From Gaiellasilicea sp963850995 (GTDB lineage: Bacteria > Actinomycetota > Thermoleophilia > Gaiellales > Gaiellaceae): a stretch of DNA of 64,000 nucleotides. The DNA lies in contig CAWKNQ010000016.1 of assembly GCA_963850995.1 (NCBI GenBank), positions 211,267-275,266 on the forward strand, given 5' to 3'. Shown one piece after another: positions 28,451-38,142 of the stretch. The first letter of the stretch is position 1, and every line of letters starts with the position of its first letter. The notes under the pieces were generated by a model. That model saw only the letters and a program-made list of their open reading frames with translations. It was not told the origin of the DNA and did no database searches. Both the position numbers and the translations under genes were made by a program.

Positions 28451-28480
28451 GGAGGGGCGCCGCTTCGGCGGCGTCCCTCC
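28451..28480 (+). promoter_or_regulatory. Intercistronic C(UUCG)G hairpin after the binding-protein gene
   Basis: A 13-bp stem (GGAGGGGCGCCGC paired with GCGGCGTCCCTCC, one G-T pair) closed by a TTCG tetraloop on a C-G pair. It lies 23 bp after the substrate-binding-protein stop and 28 bp before dppB. No T-run follows, so it is more likely an mRNA-stabilising or partial-termination element than a full terminator. Confidence 0.65.
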
Positions 28481-28508
28481 GGCGTTCGGGGCCCGGTAGA
28501 GCAGGCGC

Positions 28509-29459
28509 TTGGCCGGCTACATCCTCAGGCGGATTGCGTTCGCAATCCCGACGCTCATCATTGTTTCGATCGGGATCTTCCTGATGGTCAGGCTGCTGCC
28601 CGGCGACATCATCGACATCCTCTTCGGCGGCGACCTCAGCGCTCCCGAGGAGGTCAAGGAGCAGGCACGCGAGCAACTCGGTCTGAACGGCTCCTATGCC
28701 GAGCAGTACTGGCGCTGGATCAGCGGCGTCGTCCAGGGTGACTTCGGCTTCTCGCTCCGCAACACCGAGCCGGTCTCGAACATCATCGGCGACGCGCTCG
28801 TCATCACGCTGGAGCTGGTCGTCCTCGGGCTCCTGATCGCCACCCTCGTCGGCGTGCCCCTCGGCGTGATCTCGGCCGTCAGGCGCGACAGCGCCGCCGA
28901 CTACACGTCCCGCATCGGCGGCCTGATCGGGCTCAGCATTCCGAGCTTCTGGCTTGCGACGTTGCTGCTGCTCTTCACCTCACGCGTGTTCGGCTGGGTC
29001 CCACCGCTCGTCTATATCTCGCCGTGGGACGATCCGATCGGAAACCTGAGTCAGTTCATCCTCCCGGCGATCTCGATCTCGGTCTTCACGATGGCGATCG
29101 TGATGCGCATGGTGCGCAATACGATGCTCGAGGTGCTCGGCCAGGACTACGTCCGCACCGCCCGCGCCAAGGGCGTCAGCCGGAGGAAAGTCGTCTCGAA
29201 GCACGCCCTGCGGAACGCGCTGATCCCTGTGATCACGATCGTGGGCTTCGAGATCGGCGTCCTGATCGGCGGCGCCGCGATCGTCGAGATCATCTTCGGG
29301 CTGCCCGGCGTCGGGTACGTCCTCCTCCAGGCGATCTTCGGCCGGGACTACCCGGTGATCCAGGCGATGACCTTGATGATCGCGTTCACATTCATCTTCG
29401 CGAACCTGCTCGTGGACATCCTCTACGGCATCCTCGACCCCCGGATCAGCCAGAGATGA
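28509..29459 (+). CDS. dppB: ABC transporter permease, DppB-like
   Basis: 316 aa from TTG 28509, which gives the standard N-terminus AGYILRRIAFAIPTLIIVSIGIF. About six membrane segments and the transporter-loop EAA-like motif (VLGQDYVRTARAKGVSRRKVV) are visible. It ends LLVDILYGILDPRISQR, typical of DppB/OppB. The stop overlaps the next permease (ATGA). With the DppC-like partner it forms the membrane channel of the importer. Confidence 0.93.
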   Translation: MAGYILRRIAFAIPTLIIVSIGIFLMVRLLPGDIIDILFGGDLSAPEEVKEQAREQLGLNGSYAEQYWRWISGVVQGDFGFSLRNTEPVSNIIGDALVITLELVVLGLLIATLVGVPLGVISAVRRDSAADYTSRIGGLIGLSIPSFWLATLLLLFTSRVFGWVPPLVYISPWDDPIGNLSQFILPAISISVFTMAIVMRMVRNTMLEVLGQDYVRTARAKGVSRRKVVSKHALRNALIPVITIVGFEIGVLIGGAAIVEIIFGLPGVGYVLLQAIFGRDYPVIQAMTLMIAFTFIFANLLVDILYGILDPRISQR

Positions 29460-30400
29460 GCCCGAGCAGTCAAGCTCCCGAGCCTGCGTACGCGACCGAG
29501 GGGCACGGTGGCGTCACCGCCGTCTGGGATTCGATGCCGAAGCAGCGTCTGGGCTTCCTCGGCAAGTGGCGCAACCCGATCGGCATCGTCGGTGCCGCCA
29601 TCATCATCTTCAACGTCCTCGTCGCCCTGTTCGGCCCCTTCGTCTGGACGGTCGACCCGGACGAGCTGGTTGCCCTTCGATTCGAGGACCCGAGCTGGGC
29701 CCACCCGATGGGTACCGACGAGCTCGGCCGCGACACGCTGGCGCGCATCATCCACGGGGCGCAGGTCTCGCTGTACGTCGGCGCCGTCTCCGTGTCGATT
29801 GCCTTCGTCGGCGGGGTCGTGTTCGGAATGCTGGCGGGCTACTACACCGGGATCGTCGACACGCTGCTGATGCGCATCGTCGACATCATGTTCTCGCTGC
29901 CCGGGATCGTCCTCGCGATCGTGATCGCAGGCCTCCTCGGCCCGAGCCGCCGCAACGCGATGATCGCAATCGGAATCGTGATCCTGCCCGCCTTCGGGCG
30001 GGTCGTGCGGGGAGCCGTGCTCGAGGTGATGGGCTATCCGTTCACCGAGTCGGCGCGTGCGCTCGGAGCGAGCGGTTGGCGGATCATGCTGCGGCACGTG
30101 ATCCCCAACATCACCTCGCCGCTGCTCGTGCTGGTGACGGTCTACCTGTCGGTTGCGATCCTGGCCGAGGCGGCGCTGAGCTTCCTCGGGCTCGGCACCC
30201 AGCCGCCGGAGGCTTCGTGGGGCGGCATGTTGAGCACCGGCCGCACCTACATCGACATCACTCCGTGGCTGTCGATCTTCCCGGGCGCCGCGATCATGAT
30301 CGTCGTGCTGGGCTTCAACCTGCTCGGGGACGGGCTGCGCGACATCCTCGATCCCCGGCTCGGCCCCCACGTCGGCGACATTCCCGTCAAGAAGGAGTGA
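29456..30400 (+). CDS. dppC: ABC transporter permease, DppC-like
   Basis: 314 aa, ATG in an ATGA overlap with dppB. An N-terminal OppC-type segment (WRNPIGIVGAAIIIFNVLVALFGP) is followed by the PMGTDELGRDTLARIIHGAQVSL stretch that marks DppC/OppC. The cytoplasmic loop FTESARALGASGWRIMLRHVIPN contacts the ATPase, and DILDPRLG stands near the end. It completes the importer whose ATPases are on the divergent operon. Confidence 0.93.
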   Translation: MSPSSQAPEPAYATEGHGGVTAVWDSMPKQRLGFLGKWRNPIGIVGAAIIIFNVLVALFGPFVWTVDPDELVALRFEDPSWAHPMGTDELGRDTLARIIHGAQVSLYVGAVSVSIAFVGGVVFGMLAGYYTGIVDTLLMRIVDIMFSLPGIVLAIVIAGLLGPSRRNAMIAIGIVILPAFGRVVRGAVLEVMGYPFTESARALGASGWRIMLRHVIPNITSPLLVLVTVYLSVAILAEAALSFLGLGTQPPEASWGGMLSTGRTYIDITPWLSIFPGAAIMIVVLGFNLLGDGLRDILDPRLGPHVGDIPVKKE

Positions 30401-32004
30401 TGCTGGACGTCCTGATCCGGGACGGCTGGGTCGCGGACGGGACCGGCAGCCCCCCGTTTCGCGGCGACGTCGCGATCGAGGGCGACAGGATCGTCAGCGT
30501 CGGCCGGCTCGGTTCGGCGGCAACCGCCGATCGCGTGATCGACGCGACCGGCAAGGTCGTCTGCCCCGGGTTCGTCGACCCGCACAGCCACAGCGACTTC
30601 TCGATCCTCGCCAACCCGACCGCCGAGAGCACGATCCGCCAGGGCGTCACGACCGAGGTCGTCGGCAACTGCGGCTGGAGCTACGCGCCTGTGACGCCGG
30701 CCTCCGAGCCCGTCATCCGCAGCCGGCTGCACGCGTTCGCGTTCGACAAGCCCACCATCCCCTGGACGACCTTCGGCGAGCACCTCGAGTTCCTCTCGGA
30801 CGTCGGCCACACCCCGAACTTCGCCTGGTTCGTCGGCCACAACGCGATCCGGCTCGCTGCCGGAGTGTCCGGGTCGACTCCGACCTCTGAGCAGCTGGCG
30901 ACGATGGAAGGATTCGTCCACGAGGCGATGCAGTCGGGGGCGCTGGGGCTGTCGACGGGCCTCGAGTTCAACCCCGGCCGGGAGGCGACGGTCGAGGAGC
31001 TGATGCGCCTGAACGCCGTCGCCGGAGCCTACGACGGCATCTACGCGAGCCACGTCCGCAACCGCGACTCGGGCCTGCTCGAGGCGATCGACGAGTTCCT
31101 CGCCGTCGCCCGGGCGGGAGGCACGAGAGCCGAGATCTCGCACCTGAACGTCCGCCACAACACAAACGCGCCGGAGCGGGGCTGGGAGCGTGCGGTCGAG
31201 AAGATGGCGGCGAGCCGCGAGACGGGGCTCGACGTCCTCGCCGACACGACGCCGTTCCGGGAGGGACTCGGCCAGATGGCCGGGATCCTGCCGCCGTGGG
31301 TGGCCGCCGACGGGCCCGAGGCCGCAGCGGTGAAGCTGCGCGACCCGGCGCTCCGCGAGCGGATGCGCAACGAGAGCGACCGCTACTGGCGCTTCATCCA
31401 CAAGGGCGAATGGGAGCGCGTGTACTTCCAGGCGACGCCCGAGCACCCTGACCTCGGCGGCCTCAACTTCCGCCAGATCTCGGAGAAGATGGGCAAGGAC
31501 CCGTGGGACTGCTACCTCGACATCCTCGCGGACGCAGGCACAGGTTACGAGTCGATCCTTACGGTCGGGACGCTCTTCACCGACGAGCACCTGGCGGAGA
31601 TGATCGGCCACCCGCTCTTCTGCCTCGGCGTCGACACGTTCACGGTCCAGGACACGGGGCCGCTGAGCGAGATCATGAGGCACCCGCTCGGATTCGCCGG
31701 CCACGTCCACTACCTCACCCACCACGTGCGCGAGCAAGGCACGCTGCGCCTGGAGGAGGCGATCCGGAAGATGACGAGCATGCCGGCAGCCCACTTCGGC
31801 CTCTGGGATCGCGGCCTCCTGCGAGCGGGCTACAGCGCGGATGTCGTGGTGCTCGACTACGAAGACCTCGACAACGTCTCCACGCGCGAACGTCCAACCG
31901 TCTACGCACGGGGAGTCGAGCACGTCCTCGTCAACGGCGTCGCCGTCGTCGACGGCGCCGAGCACACGGGCGCGCGCCCCGGCCGTCACCTGCTGCGACG
32001 GTGA
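30400..32004 (+). CDS. N-acyl-D-amino-acid deacylase (D-aminoacylase-type amidohydrolase)
   Basis: 534 aa of the amidohydrolase superfamily. The zinc motif DPHSHSDF gives His62, His64 and Asp66. Cys91 in GNCGWSYAP is the metal-ligand cysteine of D-aminoacylases, and ASHVRNRDSGLLEAIDE is typical of the family. It hydrolyses N-acyl-D-amino acids to a free D-amino acid and an acid. ATG 30400 shares a base with the preceding TGA and lies behind GAAGGAG. Encoded directly after an importer, it is the clearest hint to the imported substrate: an N-acylated (D-)amino acid or related D-residue compound. The end overlaps the aldolase start (GTGA). Confidence 0.9.
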   Translation: MLDVLIRDGWVADGTGSPPFRGDVAIEGDRIVSVGRLGSAATADRVIDATGKVVCPGFVDPHSHSDFSILANPTAESTIRQGVTTEVVGNCGWSYAPVTPASEPVIRSRLHAFAFDKPTIPWTTFGEHLEFLSDVGHTPNFAWFVGHNAIRLAAGVSGSTPTSEQLATMEGFVHEAMQSGALGLSTGLEFNPGREATVEELMRLNAVAGAYDGIYASHVRNRDSGLLEAIDEFLAVARAGGTRAEISHLNVRHNTNAPERGWERAVEKMAASRETGLDVLADTTPFREGLGQMAGILPPWVAADGPEAAAVKLRDPALRERMRNESDRYWRFIHKGEWERVYFQATPEHPDLGGLNFRQISEKMGKDPWDCYLDILADAGTGYESILTVGTLFTDEHLAEMIGHPLFCLGVDTFTVQDTGPLSEIMRHPLGFAGHVHYLTHHVREQGTLRLEEAIRKMTSMPAAHFGLWDRGLLRAGYSADVVVLDYEDLDNVSTRERPTVYARGVEHVLVNGVAVVDGAEHTGARPGRHLLRR

Positions 32005-33043
32005 CCGCGCCGCCGATCGACCTCCGCTCCGACCTCCACGCCGGGCCCACAGACCAGATGTGGGACGCGATGCGCGCCGCCCCGCTCGGCTGGGCGACAC
32101 ACGGCGAGGATCCTTCGGTCAACGAGCTGCAGGTGCGGATGGCCGGCCTGCTCGGCAAGGAGGCCGCGCTCTGGGTCCCGACCTGTGGAATGGCCAACCT
32201 TGTCGCGCTCCTGACGATCGCACCGCGAGGGAGCTCGGTCGTCCTCGAAGCCTCCTCGCACGTCCTCACCTCCGAGGAGATGGGGATCGAGGAGATAGCC
32301 GGCCTGGAGCCCCAGTCGCTCTGGGCCGAGGACGGGCGGCTCGACCCGGTCGACGTGGAGGAGCTGATCGTCGAAACGGGCGCGACGATGCTCGTGCTCG
32401 AGAACACGCACACGAGAGCGGGCGGCACCGTCCTCACACCGGAGCTGACGGCCGAGCTGGCCGGGGCAGCGCAGCGTCACGGCGCCTACGTGCATCTCGA
32501 CGGAGCGCGGCTCTTCAACGCCGCGGTCGCGCTCGGCATCCCGGTCTCGAAGCTCGCCGGACCGGCGAACACGGTCGCGGTCAGCCTGAACAAGGGCCTG
32601 TGTGCGCCGATGGGGGCGATCCTCGCGGGCCGAACGCAGGTGATCGAGCTGGCGCACCGCACGCTGCGACGGCTCGGCGGGGCGAGCGTCCACAAGGCGG
32701 GGATCGCGGCCGCAGCGGCGCTCGTCGCGCTCGACACGCTCGTCGACCGGCTCGCCGACGACCACCGGCGGGCGCGCGAACTGGGGGCGCTGCTCCAGGA
32801 GTCCCGGGTCTCGAGGTCGAGCCGGCGGAGATCGAGACGAACATCGTTCTCCTCGACGTCAGCGGCACGGAGCTCTATCCGGACGAGTTCCTGCGGCTCC
32901 TGGCAGAGCGAGGCGTCCTGGGCATGGAGCGCGACACGAGTCGCGTCCGCTTCGTCACGCACCGCCTGATCGGCGACGACGAGGTCTCCCGCGCCGCCGA
33001 GATCGTTGCGGAGCTCGCCGCCGAGCACACTCAGCCTGCGTGA
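32001..33043 (+). CDS. ltaE: Low-specificity threonine aldolase, one frame break
   Basis: About 347 aa. GTG in a GTGA overlap with the deacylase. PLP fold-I features are HLDGAR (Asp167) and the Schiff-base lysine Lys198 in SLNKGLCAPMGA, with the family-typical THGEDPSVNELQ near residue 34. It cleaves beta-hydroxy amino acids such as threonine to glycine and an aldehyde. The frame breaks near 32805; the rest (GLEVEPAEIETNIVLLDV to the end) is in another frame. Length (3n+2) is consistent with one missing base, probably a shortened GG run in a GAGGTC. Otherwise well conserved, so either a sequencing error or a very recent mutation. Confidence 0.8.
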
Positions 33044-33124
33044 GCGATCTCCAGGAGGTCGAGGGTGGGGCGATCGTCCTCGCCGCGATATACGTGTAGG
33101 TCGAGGCCGCGAACGAAGGAGAGC

Positions 33125-33931
33125 ATGCCGCACGCGACGAACCCCGAGGACGGCGTCCGCACCTACTTCGAGGACTCGGGAGGCGCGGGCCCGCCGGTTC
33201 TCTTCTACACCGGGTTCGCCGATCCGCTCGAGGTCGCGAAGGCATCGCGCCTCGCCCGTGCGCTAAGCGGCGAGTTCCGGCTGATCTTCGCCGATCATCG
33301 CGGTCAGGGCGGAAGCGACAAGCCGCGCGAGCCGACCGCGTATGCGCTCGCGACTCGTGTTGGCGACGCTGTCGCAGTCCTCGACGCGCTCGGCGTCGAG
33401 CGTGCGCACTTCGTTGGCGCCTCGTGGGGAGCTAGGCTCGGCTACGCGGTCGGCGCGCATGCGCCCGAGCAGCTGCACTCGCTCGTCCTCAGCGGCAACC
33501 AGCCGTACGCCTGGAATCTCGAGTCGCCTACCGCTCAGGCGGTCGCCGCCGCCATCGCCGCCTCCCGGCGGGAAGGCATGAAGGGCTTCGTGGAAGCCTT
33601 CGAGGTTGCGCTCGACTATCGCTTCCCGGAGCCCGCGCGGACGTGGACGCTCGAGAAGAACGATCCGGCCGCGCTCGAGGCCGCCTGGCGATCCGTTCGG
33701 GCCGAGGGCGCCGTCTCGCAGGACCTGAGGACGTGGCGCGTGCCGTGCCTCATCTGCGCCGGCGAAGCGGACGAGATGCACGACGCCGCCAAGCGCGCGG
33801 CGGCGGAGATCCCCGGCGCGAGGTTCGTCTCGCTCGCCGGCCACTCGCACATCTCCGCCTTCTACGAAGCGGACGATCTCCTGCTGCCCGACATCCTCGA
33901 GCTTCTCCGCTCAGCGTCGCCGAGACGGTGA
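33125..33931 (+). CDS. Alpha/beta hydrolase
   Basis: 268 aa from ATG 33125 behind AAGGAG; an open extension upstream has no coding features. Alpha/beta-hydrolase landmarks are FADHRGQGGSDKP, the nucleophile elbow GASWG near residue 99, and a C-terminal histidine in LAGHSHISAF; the acid may be in AGEADEMHD. Substrate cannot be predicted. It is monocistronic by position, with an 81-bp gap to the aldolase and a 123-bp gap to the next gene. Confidence 0.83.
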   Translation: MPHATNPEDGVRTYFEDSGGAGPPVLFYTGFADPLEVAKASRLARALSGEFRLIFADHRGQGGSDKPREPTAYALATRVGDAVAVLDALGVERAHFVGASWGARLGYAVGAHAPEQLHSLVLSGNQPYAWNLESPTAQAVAAAIAASRREGMKGFVEAFEVALDYRFPEPARTWTLEKNDPAALEAAWRSVRAEGAVSQDLRTWRVPCLICAGEADEMHDAAKRAAAEIPGARFVSLAGHSHISAFYEADDLLLPDILELLRSASPRR

Positions 33932-34054
33932 AGTCGCGCGAGGTTCCGGTGAGCGCCGTTGCGGGAGCATGACCCCCAATTGGCAACGCCGTCTGGCTGG
34001 GAAGGCCAGGAGCACGCCGTCGACGCCCTCCTTAGCATGGAGGCCGCCCAGAAC

Positions 34055-34774
34055 ATGAGCACCCTGCCGCCCATCGACTCGCCGGAGACGTTCCCCGGCT
34101 GGCACGCGCCCTGGCCGGCGTTCGAGGTCGACTGGAAGCGCGCCGCGCTCGTCCTCATCGACATGCAGAACTACGGGTGCAACCCTGGCGCAGGCCTGGG
34201 GCCGATGCTGGCCGAGCGGTATCCGGAGATCGCGCGCTACTACTTCCCTCGCGTCACCGAGACCGTCGTCCCGAACGCACGACGCTTGCTCGAGGGCTTC
34301 CGGGCGGCGGGTCGCCCGGTCGTCTTCACCCGTCACGGGCCGCTCCTCGCCGACGGCAGCGACATGATCGCGCGTCGCCGGCGGCGTGACACCGAGGCGC
34401 TCGCCGCCACGGGCACGCCGGCGCTGTGGCATCGCGGCACGTTCGAGCACGAGGTGATCGAGTCCCTCGCGCCCGCGGCCGGCGAGCTGGTGATCGACAA
34501 GAACACCTCGAGTGCGCTCAACTCGACAGGCATCGAAGGGCTCCTGCGCAACATGGAGGTCGAGACGGTGGTTCTGGTCGGCATGGCGACCGACATGTGC
34601 GTCGAGACGACGGCGCGCGACGCCGCCGATCGCGGGCTCAACGTGATCGTCGTAGAGGACGCGACGGCGACGTTCTTCGAGCACCACCATCGCGCTGCCC
34701 TGAGCGGTTTCGCGCGGGTCTTCGGTCAGGTCTGGGACACCGAAGCCGTGCTCGCCGCGCTCGACGCGGGCTGA
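34055..34774 (+). CDS. Isochorismatase-fold cysteine amidohydrolase
   Basis: 239 aa from ATG 34055, which has GGAGG 11 bases upstream; ATG 34037 is an alternative. The catalytic triad of the family is present: Asp36 in LIDMQNYG, a lysine in VIDKNTSSAL near 148 and the cysteine in ATDMCVETTARDA near 182. Members include N-carbamoylsarcosine amidase, biuret hydrolase and ureidoacrylate hydrolase. With the hydantoinases and sarcosine-oxidase-like protein, N-carbamoylsarcosine amidase activity would complete an N-methylhydantoin to sarcosine route, but this gene is 23 kb away and the assignment is inference. The 3' end overlaps the converging phosphoesterase by 49 bp. Confidence 0.85.
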   Translation: MSTLPPIDSPETFPGWHAPWPAFEVDWKRAALVLIDMQNYGCNPGAGLGPMLAERYPEIARYYFPRVTETVVPNARRLLEGFRAAGRPVVFTRHGPLLADGSDMIARRRRRDTEALAATGTPALWHRGTFEHEVIESLAPAAGELVIDKNTSSALNSTGIEGLLRNMEVETVVLVGMATDMCVETTARDAADRGLNVIVVEDATATFFEHHHRAALSGFARVFGQVWDTEAVLAALDAG

Positions 34775-35572
34775 ATCTCCCAGCCGTCGCCGCTCTTCTG
34801 CCAGAGCTCCTCGTCGGCGGCGAAGACGGGATCGGTGACCGCCACTTCGCCGAAGCGCCGGGCGGTCCGACGAACGCGGAGCGTGGTCTTGTCGATCTCG
34901 ACGATCGTCGCATCGAACGGCGGCTCGATCATGGCGCCGACCGTGAACTGGAGCAACGGCCCGTCGTGCGTGGAGCAGCGTGCGTGGATGTGCCCGCTGA
35001 GGACGAGCGTCGGTCGCGAATCGGACCGAAGCCGGCCCTCGAGGTCGTCGCGGTTGACGAGGTCCCCGGCATATGGGAGACCGGCCGCGGCCACCCGGGA
35101 CGCCTCGGAGAGGACGGGAAAGTGGGAGGCGACGACGACGAGGCCGGCCGCGCTTCTGCCCTCGACAGACTCACCGACGTACTGCGGCGGCGCCGGGCCC
35201 CGGCCGACCGCCACACCGGTGACGGCGACCCCGTCGAGCTCGAGCGGGCTCCGCGTGCAGCAGCCGGATCCCGTGCTCGCCGGCGCGCTCCGCGAACTCC
35301 TCGCCGAGGCGGAGATCGTGATTTCCGCCCACGGTCGCCAGCGGGGCGACCTCTGCTGCCGCAAGACGGGCGAACACATGCGCGAGATCGCTCGGGTTCG
35401 GGAACTGGACGATGTCGCCCAGCAGCAGGATGAGATCGACCCGGCTCTCGGAGAACCACTCGAGCGCCGCGTCGGTGCGGCGGTCGAGGTGCTCGGGCTC
35501 GAAGACGTTGATCCAGCGTGACCCGGCCGGCTCGAGCTCGCAGTGGAGGTCGCTGAGTACGCCGATGCGCAT
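34726..35572 (-). CDS. Calcineurin-like metallophosphoesterase, one frame break
   Basis: About 281 aa after skipping one base. The metal motifs are in order: SDLHCE near residue 7, LLGDIVQ near 51, GGNHDLRLG near 82, ASHFP and SGHIHAR in the second half. The first part (to RLLHAEP) and the second part (LELDGVAVTG onward) are in different frames meeting near 35250; gene length 3n+1 fits one extra base. It is probably a cytoplasmic phosphomonoesterase or phosphodiesterase of unknown target. It diverges from the dehydratase gene with only 28 bp between start codons. Confidence 0.8.
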
Positions 35573-35587
35573 GTGAGAACTCAGGGG

Positions 35588-35603
35588 TTAGGCTCGCTCG
35601 ATG
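35588..35603 (+). promoter_or_regulatory. Leaderless-type -10 element before the dehydratase gene
   Basis: TAGGCT (35589-35594) is followed by six bases and ATG 35601, with no ribosome-binding site, the same geometry as other first genes in this window. Confidence 0.35.
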
Positions 35604-36760
35604 AGGATCACGGGGATCGAGACCCTACCCGTGAGCGTAGGGCGCGGGCTACGACTACGCCGTGCTCGATCGTGCTCGTGCGCACCGACGAGGGGCTGAC
35701 GGGCATCGGCGAGGCGAGCCTCGCCGGGCGCGGGCGCGGCGTGCTCGGCATCCTCGACCACTACGGCGAGCTGCTGGTCGGGACAGGACCCGGCGAGGAT
35801 CGAGCACTGGTGGAGCGAGATGGTGCGCGGCACGTTCTGGTCGACCGGGCAGGTGATCATGAGCGCGGTCGCCGGGATCGACATCGCGCTCTGGGATCTC
35901 AAGGAGAAGCGGCTCTGTGTCGCCGGTCTACGACCTCCTCGGCGGCCCGACGCGCGAGCGGGTCCGCGTCTACCGCCACCTGCGCGGGAGACACCGCGGA
36001 CGAGCTGATCGGAGGACGCGCTCCGCTGGCGCGAGCAGGGATTCACCGCGCTCCGCTTCAGCCGGCTCGCCGCGATCGACGACCACTCGATCACGCACTG
36101 GGATCCCAGGCGTCGATCGTCGATGAGGATCAAGGGGACGGAGTCCCTACGCGGGCGCGTCGGCGACGACGTCGACCTGCTCCTCGACGCGCACACGATG
36201 TTCAGCCCGGCGGAGACGGCCTACCTCGGCCACGCGCTCGAGCCGTATCGCCTCTACTTCTACGAGGACCCGATCCGTCCGCTCAACCCGCATGTCGCTG
36301 CGGACTCGTCCGCGAGAAGGTGAACCTGCCGATCGCGACGGGCGAGCAGCTCGCGCACAAGTGGGAGTTCCAGCCGCTGATCGAGAACGAGCTGGTCGAC
36401 TACCTGCGGATCGACATGGTCCACGCCGGCGGCATCACCGAGGCGAAGAAGATCATCGCGGCCGGCGAGATGCAGGGTCAGCGCTCCGCCCTCCACCACG
36501 CCAGCTCGCCGATCAACGGCACGGCCTGCCTGCACGTCGACCTGGCGGTGCCGAACTTCGGCATCCAGGAGTGGATGGAGCTCGAGCCGCTCTACGAGCT
36601 CTTCCCGAACGCGCCGCGCGCCGACGCCGGCTACGTGTCGCCGCCGACCGGTCCCGGGCTCGGCCTGGAATTCGACGAGACGGAGGCGCGCAAGCGTCCC
36701 TCGCGGGATGCCCGCCTGCCCCAGCGCTACTGGCCCGACGGCAGCGTCGGGGACTACTGA
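35601..36760 (+). pseudogene. DgoD-like enolase-superfamily dehydratase, multiply frameshifted
   Basis: The protein can be followed from MRITGIETLPVSVG to the stop only by changing frame about seven times: six +1 shifts near 35644, 35672, 35783, 35922, 35988 and 36012, and one -1 near 36300. Net length 1160 bp agrees with about 384 codons. Key residues survive: an aspartate-x-histidine in LLDAHTMFSPAE, the metal glutamates in FYEDP and TGEQL, and a late histidine in LHHASSPINGTA. The last 300 bases are one clean frame ending RYWPDGSVGDY. It is a paralogue of the gene at 48946-50118 and ends one base from the converging ceramidase-like gene. Conserved protein between shifts suggests sequence error over decay. 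Confidence 0.78.
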
Positions 36761-38135
36761 CTAGAGGCCGATCCTCGAGAGCTCGCGCGCAGCGACCTCG
36801 ATCGTCTGCTCGAGGCAGCCCGGCGCGAAGGGGGACTGCTGCTCCTGGTAGAGCCCGCTGCCGTAGGTCTCCTGCGGACAGAGGTAGCCCATCGTGCTGT
36901 TGGTCACGCCCAGGACGAGCAGTGGCGTGCCGTCGAGGCGGCTCCGAAGCTCAGTCTGGAGCACCGAGTACGGCTCGTTCGGGATGGCGACCAGCAGCGC
37001 ACCGCCGAGCCGCCAGATCCAGATCGGCATCGGGTAGACAGGACTGTCGCCGAGCGCCTCGCTGAGGAAGCGCCGCCGCAGCGCCTTCTCCTGTTCCTGC
37101 ACCGAGTCGGGACCCGCGAGGCTGTCGATGACGCCGATATCGTCCTTGCGGCGTAGCTCGACGGTAGCCACGCGCGCCGCCAGCCGCTCGCTGGCCTGCA
37201 CCTGGGCCGGCTCGCACGCCTCGTACGCCCACGTGCCGAGGTTGGCGCCCGACGCCTGGATCCCGGTGTAGACGAAGCGCGTGCCCGGGGGCGGCAGGCT
37301 CTCGATCGCGGCCGCTGCGGCATGCCCGAGCTGGCGGCCGTTCCGGTCCGCGACGGCCGGGTCGCCTACGTAGTCGTCGCGCGGCGCGAGCTCGCCCGAG
37401 GCTCCCTGCAAGAAGAGCGCCGGGGCGCCGAAGGCGCCCTCCAGGACCTCCCGCGCGGCGCCGATGTAGTCGGGCGACAGCAGCCGGTTCTCCCAGGCAA
37501 GGGTCGTCGGGTGGCACGCGTAGTTGAACAGCGTCGCGTGCACATCGCCGTCCTCGCCGGTCACTCTCGCGACGAGCAGCGTGTCGTCGGCAGGCGCGTC
37601 GGGGTTGTAGCCGGCTGCGAAGCGCTCCGCCTCGGCGTCCCACAGATCGCGGTTCGCGGCAAGCCCGCAGCGCCCGGTGCCGTACGTCACCCAGGCAGGT
37701 GCCACTCCCGCGCGCGCCTCGAGGATCGCCGCGCTGATCTGCTCGGTCAGGTGCTCGATATAGGGCTGGATCAGCTCGCTGCCGGGCTTGTCCGCGAGCT
37801 GCGAGTTGACGTTCGCGCCGGCGTGGGTGTGGGACAGGTTGAGCAGGAGCGCCGCGTCTGTCCAGCCCGGTCTCCTCCAGGATCGTCGCGCGCAGCCCGA
37901 CCGCGTCGGGCAGATGCTGGAACCAACCGAGGTCGACCGCGACCAGCGCCAACGTCGGCTCGTCGCCGGTGAGCGGCGCGAACACGGCCGCGGCGGCTTC
38001 GAACGGCCGGTGGACGCCTTCGGCGGTGTCGTGCGTCGCGGCGCCCCAGGAGCGAGCGTAGATCCCGACCGGAGGCGTGACGTCCCGTTTTGCGACGCCG
38101 AACCGGCAGCGCGTGTAGCTGTAGGTGACGTTCAT
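36761..38135 (-). CDS. Neutral/alkaline ceramidase-like amidohydrolase, one frame break
   Basis: About 457 aa from ATG 38135 behind GAGGAGG. The N-terminal segment FGVAKRDVTPPVGIYARSWG is the ceramidase-family opening. NLSHTHAGANVNSQL holds the zinc-site histidines, and FNYACHPTTLAWENRLLSPDY and FLQGASGELAPRDDY follow. Frames change once near 37865 (one extra base on the gene strand; length 3n+1). Family members hydrolyse N-acyl amide bonds, but many bacterial relatives without signal peptides, like this one, have unknown substrates. Last gene of the leftward operon that starts at operator B. Paralogue at 47578-48949. Confidence 0.8.
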
Positions 38136-38142
38136 CGCCTCC

